A stretch of DNA of 64,000 bases. Origin: Tetmemena sp. SeJ-2015. Lineage: Eukaryota; Ciliophora; Spirotrichea; Sporadotrichida; Oxytrichidae. The notes below the pieces were generated by a model. The model ran no database searches. It had not been told where the DNA came from and saw only the letters and a program-made list of their open reading frames with translations. Shown one piece after another: positions 25,254 to 37,700 of this stretch (position 1 is its first letter; each line of letters opens with the position of its first letter). The stretch covers positions 62,001 through 126,000 of the forward strand of contig JAJKFJ010021977.1 in NCBI GenBank assembly GCA_027382625.1, in the 5' to 3' direction. A program made the position numbers and the translations under genes.

Positions 25254-25388
25254 AGCTTTCATATAATTAGGAATTCTATTCAAGATTAGAAATATCGTAT
25301 GCTACATATTTAAAGCCATATTGTAAATTTTCTAGAAGTGTTACACTAAATAAATGCTTGAATAAAAATTTCAATTTTAAAATTCAAA

Positions 25389-27540
25389 ATGAAACAGAAT
25401 TTTTAGTCAACTAAGCCGCCCCGATATCACCTGTAAAGCAGCTAAATGAGCTTTGCAAACTCTTCAAGCTTAAATAGCTAAAATGATGAAAATCTGAAAG
25501 AGCTTACTTAACCTTAATAAAACTATATTAAGCAAAAGAGTGGGATGAACCCACTTGCAGATATCTCTAACATCTAAATGCAGGATACTGTTCCTCACAC
25601 CCTGACAAGCAGCTACTTAAAGAACTTCTAATCGATGGGTTATCAAGCTGATACTTAAAAATAAAAGGATAGGTATTTTAACCACTAAGATCAAAACTTG
25701 TCGAGCTCATTAAGTAGCTCTTAGTTAATAGAATCACATCAGAGCTAAAGAAACAACCCTAAGAATGACTTGAGTATGAAAAGCATTTTTTAGGACTAGA
25801 ATAGTATACTCCATACCTCAAACTTGATAGAAATTAATTCAGGATAGAGGGACAAATACTTCTCCCAAGTCAGTTTGAACAAAGTAGAATTAGAAACACA
25901 ATCTTCATTTATTGCTCTTTCATGTTCATAATTGTTGTTTTATCTAGGAATTAGAGAGCCTTTTCAAGGTAAAATGAATAAAGAGAGGAAGGTTTCAACA
26001 CTCTAGATCCTTATTCAAAAAGCCCTAGCCTCGTTTCATTCCAATAGTCAAATCTAAACTGCTCTTAGATGAATACATTAGATCTCAATAACAGCCAAAG
26101 CTTTCAGATTTACTCAAACAATTAATCCTATAATATGATAGGTCTCTAAAATATCACAAGCTCTCAAGAAAATAATTGCCTTGATAGATTAACAGAATAA
26201 CTACCAAATAAATCTTATATTGGGATATAATTTGATACCAGATTCTGCCAGAGTCAAGAATATAAAGAGTTCATGGCTTGAATGCCAGAAAAGTAGCGTT
26301 CCTTCGGGCAAAGGCTCCTAATATGGAACTTAATCTCACATCCCTGTTTAAAACGCCATGGATCAGGTAATATTAAAGCACCACAAAGCAGCCTAAAAGT
26401 AATATCTCAAAATGAGAAGCATGCGATCAAATGCAATCAACGCTTCAACTCAATAAACAAACATACCAAAATAAGAAAACAAAGTATTACAATCTTCCTA
26501 AATATCAACAATAAATCCACTTGAGAACTCTCAAATTTTATCATCAGAAAGGATGTCCTCTTATCAAGACATATAATCTTACAGGAAAAAATCCGTCTAG
26601 CATGCGCCGAGGATCAATCAAGCTCTAAGACCTTAGCATTTTAGAGTGAACAGTCTCAATCAGGATTAATTCAATTCCAGTCATCTATAAAATGTAGCAA
26701 AGGATTACCAAACTCATCAGCAAGAATCATCATCTCAAAACTTTAGGCAGGAAAATGATTATGATGATATCAAAAGCCATTACTAGGAAACTTTCAATCA
26801 AATTGGGCAGATTATATGGTATCTTATATTAGATTGTTTAAGGAGTCAACTAAAGGAAACCAAGTATTGGAGCTTTGTCTAATTAGTCTAATAACTCCTT
26901 TAGCAGGAGGACGACTGATTCTAAGCCATTTGCACTCTCTCGCTCTAACTCCAGAAGAACTAAAGATAATCTGCAAAACGATACAGAAGCTTAGATCAGG
27001 TAGAATATGTAATTTAGAGCCAAGGATCCTCCAAAGGCAGCTCCTAAATTTATAGCTTTAAAATCTACCAAAGCCCTAACAATACCTCAAGAGTTTAATC
27101 TCAAAACAGATCAGAGAGAAAACAGCAAGAAGAGAGAACAGAAATTTGAGTCAACACTCATTCTTAACCAAACCAAGTCTTTCCAAAATCGGATTTCTTC
27201 TGTTAAAAATTTGAGTCTGAATTAGTAAAATCCGATGCTTGCTGCTTTTACTTCTATCGATTCTTATGAAAGCTATGGTGGAGAGCCAATTCATAATATG
27301 AAATCTTATGCTTCGACAAGCCATTAGATGACTCAGAATCAGTCGCTTGCATTAAATTAAAATACTGAGAGAGTCTAATTGAACATCAAAATCAATAGTT
27401 CAGCAAGAAATATACCTTAAAAACCAAGTTCAGGATAACTCACGGCTACCAATAAGGAAATTAAAAGTCTTAATAAATGCTTCAGCTAGAATTTCAAAAA
27501 AATGAAAATAGGGCACAACTATGGGCAGCTATAATATAAA
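25389..27540 (+). CDS. Q/N/S-rich low-complexity protein, unrecognised
   Basis: ATG 25389 (MKQNFQSTKPPRYHLQSSQMS) starts a frame dense in Gln (many TAA/TAG), Asn and Ser, with no recognisable domain. Composition and codon pattern resemble neighbouring genes. One or more frame changes (about 25900-26300 and 26800-27060) suggest introns or IESs. The 3' end is approximate, since TGA is rare in the following AT-rich DNA. Confidence 0.45.
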
Positions 27541-27759
27541 TTTTAAATTTACTTAAAAATTAATAATAGTGAACTATGCAAAGAGTAAAGTTCTGTAATG
27601 AATGATATATAAATATTATTAATTTTAATTAGACTTGAGTTCTAGAAGTTTATGATTGGGTTCTTATTATTCTTCAAAGAATTATTGGAAGTTATTGTAA
27701 TTCAAAATTTAAAATAGGAATAGTTTAATTAATATATTATCTATAAGTTGACTATAACT

Positions 27760-28010
27760 AATAATTTATGCACAGTATGCGTGCGGATCACTACTCTCAG
27801 CCCATGCTAGCAATTTCTTCTCAACTAACATCTCTAACTGTTAGTATCAAGATCTAAACAAATGAAATATAATCTAGAACTCTAACTCTAGTTGCTTGCT
27901 GAGTGAGGGAGAATAAGAAATTTTCAGATCACTCTCAATTTAGCGGATCTTATAGTTGTTCCTAATACTCTTGGTTTGATAAGGCTCACCCTTAAAGCTT
28001 AGTATATGGA
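27760..28010 (-). CDS. Short coding segment, unrecognised, perhaps a downstream exon
   Basis: Minus-strand frame GEPYQTKSIRNNYKIRQIES, then LKISYSPSLSKQLELEFQ and LVEKKLLAWAESSDPHAYC, with coding-like composition and Gln codons. It lies downstream of the Cys/His-repeat gene on the same strand and could be its continuation or a separate gene. Start and stop are unresolved. Confidence 0.3.
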
Positions 28011-28181
28011 TGGGAAATCCAGCTTATTGCGTGGAAAATTTCACAAATCTTATTCAAAAATCGAGGAAAAAGTCACCAGTCCTACGATGTTTGACATCTA
28101 TAGTTCAAATATTTGCGACTTCAGTCTCTTTGTTTGATAATTTTTGTCTTTTGAAAGCAGTCGTCTGCTTTTCAACCTCGC

Positions 28182-28747
28182 TCAAATCGAACTCATTTTC
28201 TTACGGTTTGAATTAAATGAAGAAGTATTTTAAATATGCTTGGTCTTATTGAGTCTTCTCTTTTGCTTATTATAATCATTGAGGTAGCAGTTTTGACATT
28301 TTCCCTTTGCGTAGACTAGTCTCTCAGGGTGCGGGCAAGCGTTAGCCTGGCTATTTCTACCATACTTGTGGTAGCAGTGGTTACACATGCCCTTTGCATA
28401 GTGCTTTGCACCCTTGTGAGGACATTTTAGGACCTCCATAGTTTTTCTACTGTTGACCTGTTTCGTGGCTGACTCTGATGGCAGATCTTCATTCTTTTTA
28501 TGGGAAGAATCGAAGTCACCACTAGATAGGTTGTCAGCAGCATACAGGCTGTGTATCTTCTTTTCATCGTGGTCGCCATTCAAAGAGCCGTTGCTCATTG
28601 AGGGTGACCTGTCTGACCTCTAATACTAAGTCGAGTCCTCGTTCGATGATTAGTGGCCACCTACGTCAAATTAGCTAAGAAAAAATTACCTTAGCAAAAA
28701 GTTTGAAGTTTCTCCTGACAGGGCATATTCTTCCTGAAAGGATCCAT
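28182..28747 (-). CDS. Cys/His tandem-repeat protein (putative zinc-binding), family not named
   Basis: ATG 28747 (MDPFRKNMPCQEK); 29-nt intron 28661-28689; TGA 28182-28184; 179 codons including stop. The N-terminal half is Ser/Asp/Gln-rich. The C-terminal half has two similar units: CPHKGAKHYAKGMCNHCYH, then CPHPERLVYAKGKCQNCYL, each CxH-x(10-11)-C-x2-C-Y, followed by basic NDYNKQKRRLNKTK. The repeated Cys/His spacing suggests two small metal-binding modules, perhaps nucleic-acid binding. That function is inference; I only recognise a conserved-looking repeat. No IES is present. Confidence 0.75.
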
Positions 28748-28903
28748 ATTTAATAAGTTATCAAATTATAAATCATAAATATGAAGCATTTTAATTCAAT
28801 ACAAAACTAAAAGCAATACAATTTTATTTGAGTAGATTAGTTTTTAATAAAATTCCTGCCACTTTACATTTACTAAAATTAGCTTAGAAAAATTCTTGTT
28901 TAC

Positions 28904-29270
28904 TCATAATAGGCATAATTTATTAAAAATTGGTAAGTTCTAGAATATCTGAGCAGGATTCTAATGCTATTCTGAGTTGGATTGTTAAGGGGGAGAAGCC
29001 CTTGTTCTCAAATGCTTGAGAGTATCTAGCTCATTTTGCAGGACTGTCTGTATACCTAATGATGTTAATTGGTAAAAATAAGTCTTACTTTATGAATCCC
29101 TTTCCGCTTCTTGGTGAGTAGGTTATGGAAGTAGTCTAGAGCCTGATTCGAAAAACATCTTGAGTGGGTCTTAATTTGAGATGCCTTTCTTTCCTGAGTT
29201 TTGCAAGGGCTACTGACTGCCTGTCCTACTTTGGAATTTCGACCTTTCAGTGAGCGATGTCAAATCTTAA
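28904..29270 (-). CDS. Small basic/Q-rich protein fragment, unrecognised
   Basis: Minus-strand exon with KTQERKASQIKTHSRCFSNQ and LTKKRKGIHK, then a GTAAG...TAG intron (about 29050-29082). The next exon, TVLQNELDTLKHLRTRASPP followed by a Gln-rich tail, ends at TGA 28904-28906. The 5' end is not located. Splice signals and in-frame Gln codons support coding; no family is evident. Confidence 0.4.
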
Positions 29271-30430
29271 ATTTTTTGCTTCTGCAGAAGTTGCTAAATT
29301 AGCAACTAGTTCTCTTTTTAAATTTTTTATATGTAGTCGAGCAAGCTTAGGTTACCGTCTATAAAATATATCGATCATTCACTAATCACATATACGTCTA
29401 AGTTCTTATCATTTTTTTAAGGATAAGGTCCAGAATCACTTTATGAGCATACATTTATTTGCATATATTTATGAGGTAACTAGATGATGAGACTCAGAAA
29501 AAATTTGTGAATTCGGAGAGAAGGGGGCGCTCTATCGCTAATTCTCTGTAGAAGCAAGTGCCTGAGTGAGAGTAGGCAATTTATTGAGTTCATTGAAAGT
29601 AGTATTAATGTTAGTATTATTGTTTGATCTAATTGGTTGGGGAAACGATGAGATTAATTAATTGTTCTATAGGGACAACATATTTCCTGTCAGGTTTTAT
29701 TATTTATTCCCTTATTAAACTTCACAACCCGCTCCCTAGGTCTTATATTAGAGTGGCTCCTAGTGGCAAGTGGCCTTCAGTGCCTCGGCACCGCCCCTCA
29801 AAAATTAGTGGAGGGGCAACATAGAAAGTTGGTTTTCCTCACTCTTGAGCTTGGAGGTACAATCACTTGTAAGATTGCTGATAAAATGAAATTACGATTA
29901 TAAGTAGTGTATGAGCTGTTGGAGGATGCAGTAGGCTGATTGAGTGAGAATGAGTCAAAAAGAGATATGCCTAAAAGTCTTGAGGGACAGTTGTCGTTGA
30001 AGGGCAAATTGGGAGTCTTTTTTGTCATGGCTGCGAGTGCTTAAAGGGCAGGAGTCCAACCCAAGGTCTGCTATTGAAGTTACATCAGTTCAAACAATAA
30101 TACTTGCTGTATTCTAGAATATTATATTTATTATTAACGCAGCCCGAATCTACGCCTCTATCACTCGACTGAAATCCATCAGCGCCTATTAATATTATCA
30201 CAGCTACCCTTATTTTAGCTCTCCCTCTCTAATTTAGTATTAAATTAGATTAAAAGCTGAATTTAGTACCTTCTATCTATACCACTCTGACAGGAAGAAA
30301 ATTATCAAGAAAGTAGTAAAATGAGGAAATAATAAATAAATACACTTGATCATCACATCATAAAAGTCTAACTTTTTAATCCGCCAGATCTGACTTCGAT
30401 CTCTATCAAATCGTTCTCATACTAAGAGAT
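29271..30430. other. Mostly non-coding stretch with one GC-rich island
   Basis: AT-rich except for a local GC-rich patch at about 29735-29820. A short minus-strand ORF at 29798-30028 has weak coding character and I do not call it. No RNA gene was recognised. Confidence 0.4.
29793..29817. other. GC-rich hairpin
   Basis: GCCCCTC (29793-29799) is perfectly complementary to GAGGGGC (29811-29817) across an 11-nt loop, in otherwise AT-rich DNA. Function is unknown. Confidence 0.4.
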
Positions 30431-30434
30431 GTAG

Positions 30435-31596
30435 TCACTCTTTAGTTCCTAAGGTGTCTGCCTTGTAATCACTCGCAGCATAGATTCTGAAAGGATTAAT
30501 TACTTGATATTAAAGATTACTCATCTCTTCAGACAAAAGTAAAGCTATCTGCTCATTTGTTTTAAGTAGCTCTTCTTCAGAAAGACTCTTATAAAACTTG
30601 ATCAATAGCCTCAGGATTTCTACCATTTTCTAAATAACATATACTTTCTCTCTAAATCCTTACTTATTGATTTCCTTAACTTTGATGAAAGTGCAGCAAT
30701 ATCTCAAGCACTAGTCTATAGATATAAATAATTATAATAAATGGCATAATTTTTAATTTATAATGTTCTCTCTTGGCAATCTATTTGTGAGGCCTATTTT
30801 CATCTGCTTTACTGGAGGTAGTGAGTTCATTAACTTCATTAAATTAGTTCTGGCACTTAAAATTATCATTAAAACAGAGACATACAAAATTGGCACTCTT
30901 GTTTTGAGTTTTGATGTTTTCCTCATAGAAAGCAACAATAGGCTTGAGAAAATTTCCATTCTGTACTTCTCTTTGCGGTAGAAGCTTAAGCCTGTGAATT
31001 CTTTTGAAGATAAGAACGGCCAAGGGTCCATATAATTTATTCAGCTCCTCTGAAAGTTAGATAAAGCAGTATTTTTACTTGAGTTTGCATCACTACTATC
31101 TTCCTCTATTTCTATCCATTGCTTTGGAAGATTCACGTCAAGTAGTATTCAATTGAATATATAAGCAATAAATAATTATTCTGTTCTAAAAGTTTTCCAC
31201 TGTTTCCTCATCGCTACCATCCGAATTGCCTTCACTTGAATCTATTAAAGTTTATATTTTTCGATTATCTTTGTTCAAGCAAGAGAAATTACCTTAATTC
31301 AGCCTGGTGCCACCTAAAATAATTTGACACATTACTTTGTCTTACCTTGCAAAATTTGATCTTCTGATGCCAACGTGCGATAAAGTCTTCTTAAAATACT
31401 ACTGATACCATTTCTCTCCTCCTCAGCATCTTCTGCTTCTTCATTTTCCCCATCTCTTCGACTCTCACCTTCTTGTTGCCCTCTTCCTCTCATCACTCTC
31501 ATTAAGGTCCTGAAAGCAACATAAAAAAATAATTGTAATTTGATATGAAGCACCTATACTTATATTTGTGCTATTGCTCTAGTTATTTCTTTCCAT
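30435..31596 (-). CDS. Acidic-leader protein, unrecognised
   Basis: ATG 31596 (MERNNQSNSTN), first intron about 31548-31507, then an acidic stretch GESRRDGENEEAEDAEEER, SSILRRLYRTLASEDQILQ, two further short GTAAG/AG introns (about 31345-31240), and SSEGNSDGSDEETVENF. After another intron (about 31075-31047) comes a more ordered region, KELNKLYGPLAVLIFKRIHR and FLKPIVAFYEENIKTQ, then NFVCLCFNDNFKCQNQF. The C-terminal part (about 30650-30440) reads MVEILRLLIKFYKSLSEEEL and ends at TGA 30435-30437. No family is recognised. Consistent splice junctions make it a real gene. Confidence 0.55.
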
Positions 31597-31681
31597 TTTA
31601 ATTTCAGATATTTCCTAAAATTAAATTATTTATAATATCCTTCAATAAATGCAAATATAATCATAGTTATATATAAAATAA

Positions 31682-34650
31682 TCAGGCGCCTATCTACTTG
31701 AATATATTGATAAACTCTTTTTCTCCTTTGGAATTCGCTGCTCTTATTACAAGTTTTTAAATTACTTCTCTTCTAGCTGGAAGACATCTGAATATGGGCA
31801 TATCAGCTCCAGTCTCTTCTAAGTCTCCATAGTTAATCGTCAGATACATTTTCTCCAAAGGAGTAATAACTGGCTTCGGTGGCTCAACAGGCGCCTAGTC
31901 TTTTTTATTCTTAGGTGCAGGCTTAACAGGTTTCGTATCTAAAAAAATAAATCTTTTGCGGGAGGAGCTTCAACGACAGGAGGTTCCTCATCAGGGAGTA
32001 AAATGTTCAAGAATAAGAACTTTTCAATGAGTTCTCTTTTTTACTTCTTCTTTTCGATTTTGAGCTTTTCTTTTTCTCTCTAAACCATAATTCAAAAATT
32101 GAAATATAAGACTTACAAATTCATCAGTGACCTCATTAAGTTTGAAGTCTAACCTCCATTCTAAGTATTTCTACTAGAACCTTATTTTGCAACGCTTCAT
32201 GTACAGCTTTAAAATATTATCCTTAACATTATTGTCTATCATGTTAAGCCTCTTCCATAACGCTTGCTTTTCTTTAGTCTTCCTCTACATGCACAACTTT
32301 ATTAGATAGGATTTTTCCTTATCCCAGTAGAGCTTTTAAAGAGACTGAATTCTACCTTCTTGAGCTTATTTGTAAAGCTTATAGTGACTTTGGATGCTAG
32401 CTGCTCTTTAGTAAAACTTATTAAGCTTCTGTTAATATTAAAAATTGTTTCATATCGTAGATTTCTGCAGTGTCTTATAAGAAGTATTTCATGATTTTTC
32501 CAGCCTCAAGGTTTTTTACTTCGTAAAGTGCGTTCCCATGAAATGTAAAAATGCTATAAAGCAGATTAACTTTTTTATAAAACTTACTCAGCCATTTTAA
32601 GTTAGTCTCTCTTTTCCATATCTCTCTTTTTCCTCTATGACCATAATCTGAATTTGATAGCAAACATATTCACAGCGAATTTCGTTTTTGCTTCTCTAAC
32701 AACAACTTCTCTTCTTTGATCGTATATCGTAAAGATGTGCTTGATAATTTATTGGGTAAGTATATTTTAGATCCAGTCCTATTTCCTATCATGCTCCATT
32801 TTCCTTTGGATGGCGTCAGTATGCATCTCTTACCGCTTATCTTTAAGGATGTTTTGTCTATGAATAAGAAAAATCTTCATCTTTCTATTGTCATAGTCAA
32901 TCATCTCCTTCCTCGATTTAGCTGATTCTATCCTTTACCAGGTAGTCCTTATTTTGAACAGCTTGTCTCTCTATATGTCATCAGGATCTATCTAAACTTA
33001 AATTTAAAGGAAATCAATGTGATGTTCTATAAACTTGCTCCATGTTCTTAGCCACAAAATTAATCTTGCTCTGCTTTTCTCTATTCTTCTTCATTATCTT
33101 TTCGAATATGTCGTTTTCTTGTTCCTTCCTTCTTTATCTCTCCGCTTCCTCCTCATCTTCAAGAGTGTCAGTTCTTCCCTTGCTCTTTTCATTCTTTGTA
33201 GCCTCCCCAAAATTAACTGTTATGGTGATTGAGCAGCCTGTTATTGTGTAGAAGGAGAGATAGATGAAATCAGTTTTAAAGTCATTTCTATCTGTTGAAC
33301 CGATCGTGAAGCGTTAAGGCTAAATTATTAGTTAAATGTGGCGTATACAATATATATGACTTACATTTACAAAAGACTTAGCACAGCTATTTTCCTTGGG
33401 TTCTTTTACAGTCGTAGAGACAAACACTTTGAGATCTGACTTTAGAGTTCCTGTGGGAAGCTCTTTATAGGCGATCTAAAATTTGGCTGGCGATGGTTGC
33501 CCTCTAACTTGAGCCTTAAAAGTCATGTAGCTTTCTTGCAGCACCTCTATATCAAAGGCTCTTCTAGGAAATATGACATTGACTGCTTCATCATGCTTCG
33601 AAGGTACTATGCTCATCAATTCGTAGTTGAGGCATTTGATTTCTCTGTTTGTTTTGATTATGATGTTCTTGCAGTCTACCTTGTCTAAATTAGCGAACGA
33701 CTACTTTTGCCTAAAATAGTGGTGAAAATGATAGTTTTAAGTTACTCAAGATGTCTCTGCATCAGATTAATTGTTTGAATAGTTTTATCAACAACCTTAT
33801 TTTCGTAGGATGTCCACCCACTTATCGTGTGCTTTTATTCTAGCTTTGTTTTTGCAGTTGCTAACTTTATAAATCTTATCTTAAAGGAATAAATAAGTAT
33901 AATTATGTGCAGAGATTTATCTATTGGCATGTCGCTCTATGAGAGATATTCATAACTCTGACCATTTAAAACACTCTGACCTCCCTGAGTTGAATAAAAG
34001 GCAGTTGTTGGTCTTACTGCTCTGCCACCAAAACCCATACCTCCGCCCATAGAGGCTGAGCTTGTCATCGGCCTTGAAGGAAAGTTATTTCTCTGACTAC
34101 CTGATAAATGCTTCATATCTTTGTGAGCTCCTAGAAGACGATGGCTCGGATTTGAAAGCATGCTAGATAAATTTATAAAAGATTTAAGGCCTATTTACAT
34201 ATTTGATCCTTCTGTTGATCCCATCAGATCGAGAGTAGATTGAGTTCCTTTTAACCTTCTCATTCCACTCTTCTTCCGCTTGTTTGCAGAACCATCATCT
34301 TGAGAAGTGTGAGGTCGAGTCATAGAAATAGTTTTCATTGATCTCTGGCCTGTGAGCCCCTCGTTTTCAGGTATCGTTTAAATCCTTGAGCCTCCCCTTA
34401 TCGAATTCTTCGTAGACATTACTTAATTGCTGAGGAGTAACTGATTAGAAAAGTTCTTTATGAGTTTGGACTTGTGATGTGCTGATTGTGGGACCACTCT
34501 TCTCTTCATAGAAGAGTGTCTGTCAAGAGAGTTGGATTAATTATCATGATTCTGGGGAGAGGACTCTATTGTTAAGTTTCTTCTTCTTTATATTGCTTCA
34601 GTGCCTTTTCTGTGGCTTTTGGAGTCATTACGAGTTTAACCTTAAAGCAT
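31682..34650 (-). CDS. Long coiled-coil protein, possibly axonemal
   Basis: ATG 34650 (MLQGQTRNDSKSHRKGTEA). A Ser/Arg/Gly-rich N-terminus (RPMTSSASMGGGMGFGG, VRPTTAFYSTQGGQ) is followed by an ordered segment (33690-33380: EIKCLNYELMSIVPSKHDEA, VIFPRRAFDIEVLQESYM). Long charged helices follow (33200-31990: RKEQENDIFEKIMKKNREK, KRQEMHTDAIQRKMEHDRK, REKEKLKIEKKKQKRELIE), then a Pro-rich stretch PDEEPPVVEAPPAK and a C-terminal block ending FKQIGA at TGA 31682-31684. The order (disordered N-terminus, beta-like region, K/E/R helices) is typical of ciliary axoneme proteins, but I cannot name an orthologue. Several introns are present. Confidence 0.6.
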
Positions 34651-34792
34651 TTTCAACACTAGGCCAAACAATAATAATTTAAATAAATTAATTTGCTATC
34701 AAAACTTCTACAAAAGCAAGGAATTTAAATTACAGATCAGAATACGATGCATTTCCATCATTAAAATAAAATAATTCACAGTAGTTCATCAT

Positions 34793-37700
34793 TCATTTTC
34801 TTGGATATAAAGCGTCATTCAAACAACCTCTGAGCTGAATGAAAATTTTTTCAAGCTGCATTTATAGTTCCTCTTTTTCTTCCTCTCTAAAAGGTTCAAA
34901 TCTTTCTCCCTTAATTTCCACATCAGAGTAGAATTACTTCAACCTATCCATTACTTTTTCTCTTTTTAATCCGAGTCCAGACTTTGGAGTTTCAATATAA
35001 ATATTATGTTTTCAGCTTTGTTTTTTAAAATTTTAAACTGATGGAGTCACTGTTGACCTACGTTAGCGGAGAGCAGGCTGAGTTTCCTGATGGAGCGTTC
35101 CTGATATAGTGGCCGTTTTTTTAAAAGTTCTATATTCTCGCCGAAATTTAATTGAAAAACCGAATTTTAATAAAATAATTAAGAACATCTCTAAACTTTT
35201 AAATTTACCGGATTCGTTTATTCGTTTATTCGTTTATTCGTTTAATTCGTTTAAATTAAGGCGTAACCATCTACGACCGCACCTGAATTTCCACTAATCC
35301 ACTAATCCACCATTCCACCGCAGCTAAACTTAGAGATCAGGTCCACCAGGTGCCACCGCGGTCCAGCATGTACGATCTCGCCTCTGAGCGCCAACAGTAT
35401 CAGGAAGCCGGAGTGTGATCCATGGCCAGTGCGGAGTGCCCCCAGGGGGTGAGGGTTTGAACCCTGCCGGTGACCTCTTAGAGCCGTCCCTCACTTCTCC
35501 TGCGCTCTACTCATCCTTACCAAGTCCTCATGTAAACACCGTCTCACACAGGCACACCGTCTCTGGTCACCGGCAGGGTTCAAACCCTCACCCCCTGGGG
35601 GCACTCCGCACTGGCCATGGATCACACTCCGGCTTCCTGATACTGTTGGCGCTCAGAGGCGAGATCGTACATGCTGGACCGCGGTGGCACCCTGGTGGAC
35701 CTGATCTCTAAGTTTAGCTGCGGTGGAATGGTGGATTAGTGGATTAGTGGAAATTCAGGTGCGGTCGTAGAGATGGTTACGCCTTAATTTAAACGAATAA
35801 ACGAATAAACGAATAAACGAATAAACGAATCCGGTAAATTTAAAAGTTTAGAGATGTTCTTAATTATTTTATTAAAATTCGGGTTTTCAATTAAATTTCG
35901 GCGAGAATATAGAACTTTTAAAAAAACGGCCACTTTATCAGGAACGCTCCATCAGGAAACTCAGCCTGCTCTCCGCTAACGTAGGTCAACAGTGACTCCA
36001 TCAGTTTAAAATTTTAAAAACAAAGCTGAAAACATAATATACTTACAAGTGTTTCTTCCTTCCTACTTTTGAATTCAATCATATTCGGTGAAAAAAAAAA
36101 TATTGAAATTTAACTCGAATATATATGTGAGCATGGTGAATGTGAATGCTTTTTGTTTGAGTTTTCAAAATTTGGTGAAAATTGAATGTCGACTTGGCTT
36201 GTATCTCCATTTCCTCTTAAATTCAAAAAATTCCTTGTGGGACTATTCTTGATGGCGAACATCGAAACGGAATCTAAACTTTATCTGGTTCTTTTAACTA
36301 TTGGGGAACTGTCGTTTTTCAAAGCATTCTAGTGCTTATGCAAGCTAGTGTTTTAAAAAATTATAGAAATATTTTAAGGATTGACAACTAGATTGTTGTA
36401 GTAAGTGTTCTTGCAATATTACTTTTTCAAAGACTATAATCTCTTGTGGTGCTTGTGCCCTGAGTTCCTAGAGTTGCTGAGTGACCGAGATGATCTGGAA
36501 GTTTAATCTAGCTTTTCAGTATCTTCAAATTCCTAATTAACTTGATCTTCCTCAGTGGACAGAACAATATTTTCAGAAATGACCATGTTTCTTGTTTCTT
36601 AGTTTTAATTTTATTCACTCTGCTAAATAAAAGAGTCCATCCTACTCTCGTTGAAAGTGTCATTTACAAAATTTGGAATGGTTTCGTTATAGTTGAATAG
36701 GTTGTTGTTCTCTGTTTTTACCTGAAATTCAAAGTTCAAGCTCTAAATGTCCATTATTCCCAAGTCGGCTGAGTTAATTCTGAAGTAGTCTATGTTATAG
36801 CTTAAAAGATGAACAGTTTTATTTTTAAAAAAATTCCTTAATTATTTTTAGGAAAGTTAGTATATGTACTTAGTATATTTTTCAAAATCTAGAATTTTAT
36901 AATGTTTTATTATATCTCAATATTAATTTAATCAACTTGCTCTTGCTCAGAGTTTTCTTTTGTGTTTTAGGCTCCTGATTAAAATTCACTCTCCGGATTC
37001 TCTTTTTAAACTGAGTTTTACTAATTGAAGCTGCTAGTTAGTCTGTTTGAACGTTAATTAGATTCAAAGCATTATACCATCATAAGTTCATCATCCTAGA
37101 AACCTTAGCTTTTGTCTCCTCTAATGCGACTTTAAAATTTCTACTCCGAAGTCAATTTTTTATTCCCATTTATAAGCTTCGAACTATCCTCTTAACTTTA
37201 CCTGTGAGCGAAAGAATTTCCTTTTAAGATTTCTGGGAAGAGATTATCAAACTCATTCAAGTAACTATATATCTGCTGATTGTCGAAGTTATTACTCTCA
37301 ATTGAATGAAGTACCTAGTCTGACACATCCAGTTATCTTTGAATCACATCCTTTTCATTTACAGATTTTGCTTAGCCACCGTTAAGTTCGCAATTAATCA
37401 TAGTAATGAGCTAAGACTTCAGTTCTTAGAGTATTCTTAGTGTTGAAGCTTCATCACTATTCAAGTATTGAGCTTGCAATTCTCTGATCAGAGAAATGTG
37501 TATTTATACATCCAGTTTCCTCATTATCTTCCTAACTCTCCACCCCAAATATATTCCATCATTGTATGATACATTGAAGTTTTTCTTTAATAACTATAAG
37601 GGACTTCTTATTCGCTTCTAGCTTTATTGATGGCGAAAGTTTCGTTATAAATAAATTTCTCTAAATAAGAATAGCAGAGTACTCCTTAATCCTCATATTT

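Larger units (their letters stand above)
34994..36041. mobile_element. Foldback (large inverted-repeat) element flanked by AATATA
   Basis: Arms 35001-35475 and 35575-36040 are near-perfect inverted copies with a roughly 99-nt unpaired centre (35476-35574). Outer ends share TATTATGTTTTCAGCTTTG-type termini. AATATA flanks it directly (34994-34999 and 36036-36041), resembling a target duplication or IES pointer. The inner arms are GC-rich, unlike the host DNA. Each arm holds five copies of an octamer ATTCGTTT and a tRNA-like stretch, AGGGTTTGAACCCT (T-arm-like stem-loop), preceded by an A-box-like TGGCCAGTGCGG. No transposase ORF is present; an ORF spanning the centre is an artefact of the palindrome. 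It may be a non-autonomous germline element removed during somatic development. A chimeric-assembly palindrome is the main alternative. Confidence 0.7.

Noticed and set aside
29735..29820. Possible tRNA gene in the GC-rich patch
   Set aside because: No cloverleaf, T-loop or B-box could be drawn; only a simple hairpin.
33035..33251. Leu/Ser/Phe-rich plus-strand ORFs
   Set aside because: Antisense shadows of the charged coiled-coil gene on the minus strand.
35415..35711. 98-aa ORF in the GC-rich palindrome centre
   Set aside because: It spans the loop and reads the two inverted arms as one frame; symmetric GC-rich DNA gives such ORFs by chance and no family is recognised.
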